NCBI GenBank assembly: GCA_017521105.1
Contig: JAFXDY010000123.1
Span: 1-50,322 of the forward strand
Length of the DNA stretch: 50,322 bases
Reading direction: 5' to 3'
Source of the DNA: Treponema sp.
GTDB lineage: Bacteria > Spirochaetota > Spirochaetia > Treponematales > Treponemataceae
Within the stretch, counting starts at the first letter, position 1; each line of letters begins with the position of its first letter. The position numbers and the translations under genes were made by a program. Shown one piece after another: positions 18,601-26,195 of the stretch. The notes beneath the pieces were generated by a model. It worked only from the letters and a program-made list of their open reading frames with translations. It ran no database searches and was not told where the DNA came from.

Positions 18601-19292
18601 ATACAACTGAGCGTGATAATGCAGGCTTTGAAGGAACTGTTCAAATTGGAAAACTTTACGAAGATTTTGCAAATATTAAATATTTTGTTGCAGGCGAATA
18701 TGAACAAGCTCTAGAAAACTTTAAAAACTCTGTAGAATTAGGAAATGATTCTCCTAGTATCAGATATAAGATTGGTTATATTCAATATAAAAATAAAAAT
18801 TATCTTGAAGCTCTTGGTTCATTTATGAAAGCCGGAGAAGGTCATACAAAAGAACGTAATTTATTGTTGGCAATGGCAAATACACTTTCTTTGCGCGGTG
18901 ATGATTATGCAGCAGAAGGTTATTATGAACATTTATTAAATAATCTTGATGATGAAATTGCAAAACGTGGAATTGTATTCCCACAAGCTAGTGATAAAGA
19001 ATACGAAATTGTAAATAGTTATTTGTATGCAGCAAATAACTATGGTGTTACTTTGTACAAACTTGCTAAGCGTACAGGTAATAGCAGTTTGAATGCACAA
19101 GCAATTGTTCAATTTAGTCAATCTGTTCGAGCTTGGGACGCATTAACAAGAAATCAAGAAACAATGGTTAGACTTCCTGGAAGCAATTTGGCGGAACAAA
19201 ATATTAAATATATTACAAATAGAATTCCAAATTTTGAACCATCAATTTATATTGATATCAAGAAAACTTTAAATGACAAAGAGAGTTTTTAG
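15678..19292 (+). CDS. Large membrane protein: acidic cytoplasmic region, one TM helix, TPR C-terminus
   Basis: This 1204-aa protein has three parts. Residues ~20-520 are low-complexity and very rich in Asp, Glu and Ser, with recurring motifs such as LPDDFDS and ESFDLPESFDEP. A conserved-looking basic and helical stretch follows, then one hydrophobic segment (GILLFIVVVLVGIGLYNF, about residues 647-664). Residues ~675-1204 are tetratricopeptide-like helical repeats, by topology in the periplasm. TPR domains scaffold complexes. Spirochaetes have a TPR and membrane flagellar-collar protein (FlcA, BB0326 in Borrelia), and this could be a counterpart, but I infer that only from layout. The Shine-Dalgarno is weak. 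The acidic region gives long false frames on the minus strand. Confidence 0.85.
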   Translation: MPGLSQLKKFKEDILSLGDELTLRSIRGERPVNFEIPKSVEDIDDSEDFILGMPEIVAEVVDTQVDEDLSDIMGLSQTSSDSDAKEEVQAGPSFEAPDLSNLLNPVMLDESSEDNIPDLSMFMEQEVVEEVEEEDAEPQEVSIADMGLEALLAGTGFDEPEQEEEPEEQEDTTDYLSEMEADLQALEESDALEFDTGADSVVPEEIAEEVLEDIPEDFAQELPDLDEPTNSETLENSFNSDLDSSLEPIDLSQVDELGQEIPDMMEMPELPDDFGQVSEDVLDDVSSEDANEVELVEPSEESFDLPESFDEPEIGVESVEQSDAEEQLESSEDFTDSLAEMSLDSLENENASDALELDEADISAESDLPDDFDSVTTEVSESESPTGLESLGDFSSFDLPDSFEEASAPPENLFDSADVEIPDFEEEGSDSFGLSEAFDDEDIGSEFEDENTEIEDFDTSEMEGLDFDIPDTDSQLENAKNDFDLGASDDFPMEGFEIPGFSDVETAKEEKTTTKLVSSKEKTKKAKKVVLDEPDFENAIESDELPPNTLSDAQYRQFLKNLSEYPLNVRLAFENLIVQDEFTDDAEFEVIEKILQKAPARQVASMLERMLDTSIPVPRDFEHRTAEEYEAYKKSISYQLRNKIIPGILLFIVVVLVGIGLYNFGNHCIYKPIRANSLYKQGYTLLQATEYPQSEMKFEEAADIRINKKWFYKFARGYRQHKQYKRAETMYKNILYCFNHDKKAGLEYAGMELNDLANYQKAEEIVRREVLDYHINDADGILLLGDVFLEWGTEKDPAKLEKAREQYATLIQLYEPNDLYLSRMMRYFIRSDNLKEVLKLKQKFEPKEKSLGWEDWTELSGYLLDKYYGPIAPSDEHLRYQIEGLRKLLVRAVNANTNNPIALYNLSRYFVKTNENGHIEPTLKDCISKFNALDSIKRRDIYKYIDSYRLLGEHYIDTQDYLQALEQFAEGIHLYTTERDNAGFEGTVQIGKLYEDFANIKYFVAGEYEQALENFKNSVELGNDSPSIRYKIGYIQYKNKNYLEALGSFMKAGEGHTKERNLLLAMANTLSLRGDDYAAEGYYEHLLNNLDDEIAKRGIVFPQASDKEYEIVNSYLYAANNYGVTLYKLAKRTGNSSLNAQAIVQFSQSVRAWDALTRNQETMVRLPGSNLAEQNIKYITNRIPNFEPSIYIDIKKTLNDKESF

Positions 19293-19319
19293 TTTAGAAT
19301 AAAAAGCTTTGAGGTTTAA

Positions 19320-19931
19320 ATGTCAGACAGTGTAAATATTGGTATTATTCTAAAACAAAAAGCAAAAAGTCTTTATAAAGAGATTTTCAGAAAATTAATT
19401 CATTTATGTTCAGCTTTTGTTCCATTTTTTTTGTCTTTATATTACTGGCCTGTTATTTTTTTATTGTGCTTTGTATTAATTCTATATTGTATTAGTGAGT
19501 CTTTTAGATTAAAAGGAAAGTCCTTTCCTATTATTGGAAAGATTACCGAAATTGCTGCCAGAAAAAGAGATGAAAATAAATTTGTTTTAGGACCTGTTAC
19601 TCTTGTTATTGGAATTATTTGTGCAGCATTATTTTTGCCTGCTGAAGCTGCTAAAGTTGGGATTTTTGCACTTTCCTTTGGTGATGGAACTGCAAGCCTT
19701 GTGGGAAAAGTAATTGGACGCATTGTTATTCCTTTTTCTGGTGGAAAAACTGTGGCAGGAAGTTTAACTTGTTTTATTGCTGTTTATATTTCTTGTTTTT
19801 GTGTTTGTCAAAATGCTTTTACAAGTTTAATTATAGCTCTTTTTGCAATGCTAATTGAAGTTCTACCATTAAAAGATTTTGATAACATAGTAATTCCAAT
19901 TTTTGTTGGTTTTCTTTTTGCAATAATTTAA
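19320..19931 (+). CDS. Dolichol/phytol kinase-like membrane protein
   Basis: This 203-aa protein has about six hydrophobic segments. The motif SFGDGTASLVGKVIGR, followed by FSGGKTVAGSL, is the signature of CTP-dependent dolichol/phytol kinases and related phosphatidate cytidylyltransferases. It would phosphorylate a lipid alcohol in the inner membrane; the true substrate cannot be told. GAGG lies before the ATG. It starts 27 nt after the TPR protein gene, so the two are probably co-transcribed. It converges on the next gene with only 9 nt between the stops. Confidence 0.75.
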   Translation: MSDSVNIGIILKQKAKSLYKEIFRKLIHLCSAFVPFFLSLYYWPVIFLLCFVLILYCISESFRLKGKSFPIIGKITEIAARKRDENKFVLGPVTLVIGIICAALFLPAEAAKVGIFALSFGDGTASLVGKVIGRIVIPFSGGKTVAGSLTCFIAVYISCFCVCQNAFTSLIIALFAMLIEVLPLKDFDNIVIPIFVGFLFAII

Positions 19932-19940
19932 TTCATTTTA

Positions 19941-20762
19941 TTAATCATACAACATATATTGATTATGTAATTCTCTTAAGTAAAAATAACTTCCAAAAGC
20001 CAAAGCTAATGAAGAAAAAATCAATGAAAAATATGTTGTGGAATAAATCAAATAATAATAACCAAAAGACATTGTTGTAAAGAAAATTGTTGTGTATTGT
20101 GAAAATTCTTTGCTTTGATTTGAAAAATACATAACAATAGAATTTAAAATAATAATTATAAAAAATGTACTTTTTAATAAATTGTAATAAGCGTGACTTA
20201 CTGTATAATTTGGTAAAATTGTAGTTGTGTTCAACGGAATAAAAATGCTAAAAAATAAAGCTATTACAATTATAATAATTGAACTCATATCATTATTTTG
20301 AAAAGTCCCCTCTGAAGTTTCGTAATTTACCAAAAATAAAGACAAAAGCCCCAATATCTTAGAAAAGATAGTTGCATTTCCAATTACAAATAATGGTTTA
20401 TAAAAAATTCCTGCAATATTTAATAAGGGAATAAAAATTCTTGTTGAATCAATTACTACCGAAATTGTAAAAATCAAAAAGAAAAATATATTAGAGGATT
20501 GTGTTTTACCAAAGTGTTTAAAGACTGTTCTAAAAATAAAACACGCAAAAAAAATTTCAACAAAACAAGAAATAATTACCGCATAAGGGGAGTATGAAAA
20601 TAAAAAAGAATTTGAATTATTTGAATCTATTTTTACCTTAGGAAAAGAAATTGAATCCAATAAATAACAATAAGAAAATAGTAATGCGTAAATTAATAGA
20701 ATTACAATTGTAATAAGAAAACTAATAATAACAAATCTATTGCGGCTTTTTATAGTCATATT
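19941..20762 (-). CDS. Hypothetical multi-pass membrane protein
   Basis: This 273-aa protein consists almost wholly of hydrophobic segments, about seven or eight helices separated by short polar turns. I recognise no family motif. The ATG at 20762 (MTIKSRNRF) is chosen over an in-frame TTG at 20783; neither has a clear Shine-Dalgarno. The positive residues before the first helix suggest the N-terminus is cytoplasmic. It is divergent from the secreted protein at 20866. Confidence 0.7.
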   Translation of the reverse strand, partial: NMTIKSRNRFVIISFLITIVILLIYALLFSYCYLLDSISFPKVKIDSNNSNSFLFSYSPYAVIISCFVEIFFACFIFRTVFKHFGKTQSSNIFFFLIFTISVVIDSTRIFIPLLNIAGIFYKPLFVIGNATIFSKILGLLSLFLVNYETSEGTFQNNDMSSIIIIVIALFFSIFIPLNTTTILPNYTVSHAYYNLLKSTFFIIIILNSIVMYFSNQSKEFSQYTTIFFTTMSFGYYYLIYSTTYFSLIFSSLALAFGSYFYLRELHNQYMLYD

Positions 20763-20865
20763 TAAATAATAACTTGAAGACAAATATTAGTAAAGTGTTT
20801 AAAAAAAAATCCGACAATAAAAAAAGTAATAAATTATTTTAAAACAAAAAATAGGGGAATTTGTT

Positions 20866-21570
20866 ATGAAAAAAATAGGATTAATTTTAATTACTTTTCT
20901 TGCAGCAAGTTTTAATTTATTTGCAGGCGATGTTGCTACATTTGTAGATTGCGGATTTTCGGCAGACGGAAAGTATTATGTTTTTGGGCAATATGGAAAA
21001 ACAGATAAAAAGTTTCAAGGGTGGGCAGACATTTATCAAGTTGATATTGAAAAAAACGATTATGTAGACGGTGGAGTTTTTAAAATTAAACCAAGTGCTG
21101 TAACTTCAGATAAAACAGGTTTAGAAGTATATGAATCTTTGGAAGCAAAAAATTTTTATTATTTAAGTAAATTAAAATGCGAAAAACCAAACATGGATCA
21201 TGTGCTATACATTTTGGACGATGTAAATAAATCTGGAACAGATGAAATTGTATTTACAGATTTTAGAGGTTCAGATATTGAAAATCAAAATACTTACCAT
21301 ATTAAATTAATTCCTACTGTAAAAGGAAGTGGTAAAAATGTAAAATCATCTTTCTATATTAATCTTGAAAAGAAAGATTCTGAAGGAAACATTATTGCAA
21401 GCAAAAAAATAGGTTCACCAGATATCGTTAGAAAAGGTGTATATAATTATAAAATTGAAAGAATTATGTGTGATAAATCAGAAAAAAATCTTATATTTAT
21501 TGTAGAAAAGATGATTGAAGATGACACTGGAATTTCTATTAGATATATGGTAGAAGCTACAAAATTTTAA
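20866..21570 (+). CDS. Predicted secreted protein, DUF2259-like
   Basis: This 234-aa protein has a clear Sec signal peptide (MKKIGLILITFLAASFNLFA, cleavage before GDV). The mature start ATFVDCGFSADGKYYVFGQYG and the WADIYQVDIEKNDYV block match my memory of the DUF2259 family of spirochaete secreted proteins; the family has no known function. AGGGGAA precedes the ATG. It is monocistronic: a terminator follows at 21679 and the upstream neighbour is divergent. Confidence 0.75.
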   Translation: MKKIGLILITFLAASFNLFAGDVATFVDCGFSADGKYYVFGQYGKTDKKFQGWADIYQVDIEKNDYVDGGVFKIKPSAVTSDKTGLEVYESLEAKNFYYLSKLKCEKPNMDHVLYILDDVNKSGTDEIVFTDFRGSDIENQNTYHIKLIPTVKGSGKNVKSSFYINLEKKDSEGNIIASKKIGSPDIVRKGVYNYKIERIMCDKSEKNLIFIVEKMIEDDTGISIRYMVEATKF

Positions 21571-21678
21571 AAAAAATTAAAAAAAACTAATTATTATTGG
21601 TTCAATATGCATAAATTTTAATATTTTTGTTTATTGTATATATAGAAACTATTTTTTATAAATTACCTCCTTAAGTTC

Positions 21679-21713
21679 GAACGCAGTGCTTTATGTGCTG
21701 CGTTCTTTTTTTT
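21679..21713 (+). terminator. Intrinsic terminator after the DUF2259-like gene
   Basis: GAACGCAG (21679-21686) pairs with CTGCGTTC (21698-21705) across an 11-nt loop and is followed directly by a run of T to 21713. Confidence 0.8.
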
Positions 21714-21744
21714 GGAGTAGTAAAAATCAATAATAAGGTGGCTT

Positions 21745-22893
21745 ATGAATAAATTAAAAAAAATCATTTTTGTTAGTCTGCAAAGTATAATGATTGCTGG
21801 TATTGTATGTTTTGCTGTATGTCCTATTTCTTGCAAAATATCAGAAACTGGTATTGAAGTTATTGGGGGCGATTATGTTCCACCAGTTTTGGAAAGTGTT
21901 AATGTAATTGATGATAAAACTGTAAAAGTTAATTTTTCAGAAAGCATTAATTTAAAAGGCTATGTAATTACTGAACATATAGAAGATGAATCAGATTCTT
22001 ATGAACATTCAACAGATGAAGAATTATCTTTGGCATTACGAACTGTTACAGATTTTAATAATGGAATTGTTTGTGAACTATCTTTTGAAAATGATAATTC
22101 CGTTATTGTTTTTAGATTACATGAAAGTACAAAGATTGGAAAAAAATATAATATTTTTGCAGTAGTAGAAGACAAAACAGGGAATTCTCTAACTTGTTGT
22201 GTTCCATTTGTAGGATTTAATTCAAAAGTTGCAAAAATGATTATGACGGAAGTTAGAAGTGTTTCTGATTCTAAAAATGGTTTTAGAGAGTATGTGGAAA
22301 TTTTAGTTATTGAAGAAGGAAATTTAGCTGGAGTTCAAATTCAAATTGGTGGGGAAGAATCAAAAACTTATACATTTCCTGCAATTGATGTAAAAAAAGG
22401 TGATGTGATTGTTTATCATCCAGAAAAAGTTGGAGACGGAATTGCAGATGAACTTTCTGAAGATATAACTTTGTGTAAACATACAGATTCTAATGATAAT
22501 GCCCGTGATTTGTGGGGAAGTGCAGAAAAAAGTGTTATTGGAAACAATGATGATATAATTATTTTGTATGATCAAGTTAATGATTTTGTAATGGATGCGG
22601 TAATGTTTAGAAAAGCCGATACCGTAGCTTGGTCAAAAAATAAGCAATTGGCTGCAGACTTTATTAACGATGCTGGAATTTATGATTCTTCTGATATAGA
22701 TAGTGCAAATTATACAAAAGGAGGAACTGCTCCAGTTTCTGCAAGTGCTAAACATACATTACAAAGATTAAACACAAGTGATATTTTACAGAAACTAAAA
22801 AGTGGTGAACAAATTGAATATCCTGTAAAAGTAGATTCTGAAAGTTGGCAAATTGTAAAAAACAGCTACTCCCCAGGAGAGATTATTAATTAA
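21745..22893 (+). CDS. Surface lipoprotein with Ig-like and lamin-tail-like domains
   Basis: This 382-aa protein has a long hydrophobic signal and a relaxed spirochaetal lipobox, with Cys30 (PISC) the likely lipidation site. A region from about residue 45 (PPVLESVNVIDDKTVKVNFS) looks like an SbsA-type bacterial Ig-like fold. The middle (MIMTEVRS, then EYVEILVIEEGNLAGVQIQI) resembles the lamin-tail (LTD) fold of surface proteins. Both domain calls are by eye. AAGGTGG precedes the ATG. It is probably an envelope protein; no enzymatic motif is seen. Confidence 0.72.
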   Translation: MNKLKKIIFVSLQSIMIAGIVCFAVCPISCKISETGIEVIGGDYVPPVLESVNVIDDKTVKVNFSESINLKGYVITEHIEDESDSYEHSTDEELSLALRTVTDFNNGIVCELSFENDNSVIVFRLHESTKIGKKYNIFAVVEDKTGNSLTCCVPFVGFNSKVAKMIMTEVRSVSDSKNGFREYVEILVIEEGNLAGVQIQIGGEESKTYTFPAIDVKKGDVIVYHPEKVGDGIADELSEDITLCKHTDSNDNARDLWGSAEKSVIGNNDDIIILYDQVNDFVMDAVMFRKADTVAWSKNKQLAADFINDAGIYDSSDIDSANYTKGGTAPVSASAKHTLQRLNTSDILQKLKSGEQIEYPVKVDSESWQIVKNSYSPGEIIN

Positions 22894-22900
22894 GCGAATC

Positions 22901-23271
22901 AAATTGTTTAAAATAAACCATGAGCGCCCGAAGAGACCTGGGCAAGATGCGAACGAACGTTCACCAAAGCGCCAGCCCCGGCTCGTCCATGGTTAAATAA
23001 ACAATTTAATTTGGAGTTGAAACGCGCATTTGGTGAAAAGCGGGACATTCATAATTGAAAAGCCGTTAAGAAAAATGTGGAAACATTTTTTAGGCTTATC
23101 AATTGTGGCGAGTAGCCCCCGATAAATCGGGTCAAGCCAGTTATTCGTAAATCCTAAACAACTCTATGAGTTGTTTTTAACGGATTTTCTATCTTAGGCA
23201 TTATTTTTTTTCGTCGCTGGGACCCGCGCTTTTTACAAAAGAAAATAACAAATTTTGTTTAAAATAAACCA
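22901..23271. repeat. Structured intergenic element with direct and inverted repeats
   Basis: TTGTTTAAAATAAACCA occurs at 22904-22920 and again at 23255-23271. An inverted relative ends the first sub-element: AAATTGTTTA (22901-22910) faces TAAACAATTT (22998-23007). The second part, 23033-23236, can fold as a closed multi-branch structure. The outer stem is GTGAAAAGC+GGG (23033-23044) with CCC (23223-23225) and GCTTTTTAC (23228-23236). Inside it are a long hairpin 23052-23104, a CCCGAT/ATCGGG hairpin, and a hairpin around AACAACTC/GAGTTGTT. No open frame is credible. It fills most of the gap 22894-23319. Confidence 0.6.
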
Positions 23272-23319
23272 ACTTATTCAATGTTTCTTTTTATTTTTTT
23301 TTATGATATATTATGATTT

Positions 23320-25578
23320 ATGGTAGAATTATTAGCTCCTGCGGGAAACATTGAATCACTTGAAGCGGCAATTGGTGAAGGTGCCGATGCAGTTTATTTA
23401 GGATTAAAAACATTTAATGCTCGTTTAAGAACTACAAACTTTGCTTGGAATCAATTTGAAGCAGCGGTTGAATCTTTGCATCGTCAAAACAAAAAAGTTT
23501 ATGTTACTGTAAATACTGTTTGTGAAGAACGTGAAACAGAACGATTATACAGATTTTTGTCTTATTTGAATGAAGTAAAACCTGATGCGTTGATTGTGCA
23601 AGATTACGCAATTATGCGCATGGCACAAGAATTTTTTCCAGATTTGGAATTGCATGCTTCAACTCAAATGAACGTTGAATCTACAAATGCAGTTAGACTT
23701 TTGCAAAAAAATGGGGTAAAGCGGGTTGTTTTGGCTCGTGAACTTGGTTTAGACGAAATTAAAAAAATTAAAGATGAAACTGGTGCAGACTTAGAAACAT
23801 TTGTTCATGGTGCTTTGTGTGTTAGTGAATCTGGACTTTGTTTGTTTTCTTCGTTTTTGGGCGGAAAATCTGCAAACCGTGGAATGTGTGCCCAAGCATG
23901 TAGACGTTTTTATTCTGCAGAAGTTCCTGGTGGAATTAAACAAGGCTATTATTTTTCTCCATGTGATTTTGAATTAATTGATCAGATTCCTGCGTTAATT
24001 GAAGCTGGCGTAAATTCATTTAAAATTGAAGGACGCATGAAAAGTGCAGAATATGTTGGAAGTGTTGTTTCTGCATATCGTTATGTTATTGATCATTATA
24101 AAGAAGATAAAAAAGGTGCAATTGCTGCTGGAAAACGTATGCTTGCTAGCGATTTTGCCCGTTCAAAGACAACTTATTGGTATGGGTTTAAGTCTTATGA
24201 AGAGGGAATGAAAAATGCTGCCGCAAAAATTTTAAATCCTGATCAAGCAGGTGGAACTGGTATTTATCTTGGAAAAATTGCGGGAACAAAACCTGCTCCA
24301 AAAGAATTGATTGACGCTATGAAAATGGCTGCCGCAGATGCAAATAAAGAACTTGTTAAAATTCAATTGGCAACTTTAAATGGCGGAAGTTATGATCCAG
24401 ATCCGGGAGATTCAATTAGACTTCACAAAAAAGATGATTCTGGACGTGTGAGCCACAAAATTAAAACTGTTGAATTTGATGAAAAAACTGGAAAACGCTG
24501 GATTGATATTCCATCTGGTTTTACTGTTGGTGATGAAGTTTACCTTTTGCAAATAAAAGCTGGTTCAAAACGTTATAACAGAATTTTGCCAAATGATATT
24601 AGCAAATATCGTAAGCAGCCAAAAGATGAAATTTTACCAATTTTGGATGTAACACCTGTTGCAAAAAAAGAACTTGATTACTTCCCTGATGGTGTTTATG
24701 TTCAAGTGTCTTCTATTGCTGATGTGTTTGCAGCCCAAGGATTAAATCCTGTTAGATTGATTTTGGAATTAAATGCAGAAACAAGATACGATTTATTAAA
24801 TCACAAAACCGTTTTGCCTTTTTCTAAAAAGCAAATCTACATTTCTTTAGATCCTTTCTGTTCTGCAGCACAAGAAGATCAACTTACGGCAGATTTGAAT
24901 GATTTAATTGCAGATGGCTACACAAATTTTGTGGCAAACAATATTGCTCACATTCAAATGCTCAAAGGAAAAAATGTAAATGTGGTGGCTGGTCCATATT
25001 TATATACATTTAACAGATGGGCTGTTTCTTGGTTGGAAAATCAAGGAATTGGTTCTTTTGTAATGCCTTATGAAAATTCAAGACGAAATTTGGAAGCAAC
25101 TTATGAACAAAATGTTCGCTCAAGAGTTTTAGTTCCAATTTTTGCTTATCCTGCGTTGTTTAGAATGCGTTTTGAACTTCCTGATGATTATGATTTTACA
25201 TATTTTACAGATAAAGAACAAAAAGCTTTTATGTTGAATTCAACACCAGACGGTTCTTTTGTTTTGCCAGCAGATCCTTATTCTATTGTAGATAAATTAA
25301 AACATTTAAAAGCTGCCGGATTTAACAAAGTTTTAATTGATTTTTCTAAGGTAAAAGTTACAAGAAATCAAATTAAAGCAATTATGAGTTCAATGAATAA
25401 AGGACAACCTTTACCAAATGTTTCAAGATTCAACTGGAAAGACGGATTTTATTCTCCACAGCAAATGGAAGAGTATAAAGCTGCAAACGAAAGAGCTTTA
25501 CAAAGAAAACAAGCCGGAAAGGGCAGTGCTCCACAAGGAAGATATAAGAATAAATCTTCTGGAAAGCGAAGAAAATAG
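23320..25578 (+). CDS. Peptidase U32-family protein (RlhA/TrhP-like RNA hydroxylase)
   Basis: This 752-aa protein begins MVELLAPAGNIESLEAAI, the standard U32 opening. It has the family's cysteine set: Cys167 and Cys174 (CVSESGLC), Cys190 and Cys194 (GMCAQAC), and Cys215 (SPCD). It also has SFKIEGRMKSAEYV. U32 relatives RlhA and TrhP hydroxylate 23S rRNA or tRNA using a Fe-S cluster and prephenate. The long C-terminal part resembles RlhA more than TrhP, so it may be an RlhA orthologue; that is not settled by eye. The last ~40 residues are Lys/Arg-rich and may bind RNA. No Shine-Dalgarno is present, and TATGAT boxes lie within 20 nt of the ATG. Confidence 0.88.
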   Translation: MVELLAPAGNIESLEAAIGEGADAVYLGLKTFNARLRTTNFAWNQFEAAVESLHRQNKKVYVTVNTVCEERETERLYRFLSYLNEVKPDALIVQDYAIMRMAQEFFPDLELHASTQMNVESTNAVRLLQKNGVKRVVLARELGLDEIKKIKDETGADLETFVHGALCVSESGLCLFSSFLGGKSANRGMCAQACRRFYSAEVPGGIKQGYYFSPCDFELIDQIPALIEAGVNSFKIEGRMKSAEYVGSVVSAYRYVIDHYKEDKKGAIAAGKRMLASDFARSKTTYWYGFKSYEEGMKNAAAKILNPDQAGGTGIYLGKIAGTKPAPKELIDAMKMAAADANKELVKIQLATLNGGSYDPDPGDSIRLHKKDDSGRVSHKIKTVEFDEKTGKRWIDIPSGFTVGDEVYLLQIKAGSKRYNRILPNDISKYRKQPKDEILPILDVTPVAKKELDYFPDGVYVQVSSIADVFAAQGLNPVRLILELNAETRYDLLNHKTVLPFSKKQIYISLDPFCSAAQEDQLTADLNDLIADGYTNFVANNIAHIQMLKGKNVNVVAGPYLYTFNRWAVSWLENQGIGSFVMPYENSRRNLEATYEQNVRSRVLVPIFAYPALFRMRFELPDDYDFTYFTDKEQKAFMLNSTPDGSFVLPADPYSIVDKLKHLKAAGFNKVLIDFSKVKVTRNQIKAIMSSMNKGQPLPNVSRFNWKDGFYSPQQMEEYKAANERALQRKQAGKGSAPQGRYKNKSSGKRRK

Positions 25579-25580
25579 TG

Positions 25581-25643
25581 AATGACATACAAAATATCTG
25601 TCATTGTGGTCCTCTGGCGTGACCAGAGGAGCTTGTTCGACAA
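25581..25643. repeat. Dispersed palindrome cluster between convergent genes
   Basis: Three small stems follow each other: AATGACA/TGTCATT (25581-25605), CCTCTGG/CCAGAGG (25611-25629), and TTGT/ACAA around TCG (25633-25643). The TGACA border and the GC-rich second stem match the style of the 14.95-kb element. A T-run after 25648 could let it end the U32 transcript. Confidence 0.6.
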
Positions 25644-25652
25644 ACTAGTTTT

Positions 25653-26057
25653 TTAGAAAGCAACTGCCTCCGCAACTTTTTCTGGTTGTTTTACAGTTTC
25701 TTGAAGTGGTTTTTCGACTGGAGTAAAGTTTTGTGGTTTATATTCTATGTGTTCAGCAATTACAATAACTCTGCTATGTGATTTTCCATTTTCATCTTTC
25801 CAAGAGTTTTGTTTTAATCTTCCTACAATTCTAACGCCACGACCTTTGCTTCCTTTTTTTGCACAAACTTCTGCAAGTTTTCCGTAACATTCTGCATCAA
25901 AGAAAGAAACTTCTTCTACTCCTTCGTCTTTTTGATTTTTGTACCATCTGTTTACAGCAATTGAAAATTTGCAAACTTTAAATGTTTCTGTTGCGTCTAA
26001 TAATAATGGATCTTTTGTAAGATTTCCTTCTAAAATAATTGAATTTAATTGGTTCAT
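25653..26057 (-). CDS. ssb: Single-stranded DNA-binding protein with non-acidic C-terminus
   Basis: This 134-aa OB-fold protein opens MNQLNSIILEGNLTKDP. It carries FSIAVNRWYKNQ, FFDAECYGKLAE and RGVRIVGRLKQNSW, all typical SSB strands. It binds single-stranded DNA in replication and repair. The start at 26057 has GAGGTT upstream; a longer frame to 26132 adds an unsupported leader. The C-terminus (QPEKVAEAVAF) lacks the acidic DDDIPF-like tip through which SSB recruits partner proteins, although a final Phe is kept. It may be a second SSB paralogue. Confidence 0.88.
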   Translation of the reverse strand: MNQLNSIILEGNLTKDPLLLDATETFKVCKFSIAVNRWYKNQKDEGVEEVSFFDAECYGKLAEVCAKKGSKGRGVRIVGRLKQNSWKDENGKSHSRVIVIAEHIEYKPQNFTPVEKPLQETVKQPEKVAEAVAF

Positions 26058-26195
26058 AGTAACCTCGCTAATAAAAGTGTTGGTGGCCAGAGATAGAGAT
26101 GCAATTTTATCTTGCATATATACAATAAACAAAAATGTTAAAAAATATGCAATTAAAATTTAAAAATGTTAATTTTTTTGAAAAAAAAGCGAAAT

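Noticed and set aside
22901-23271. tRNA, tmRNA, RNase P RNA or SRP RNA in the structured gap
   Set aside because: None of their conserved signatures (T-loop GGTTCGA, CCA end, SRP tetraloop region, RNase P core) was found, although the region folds well.
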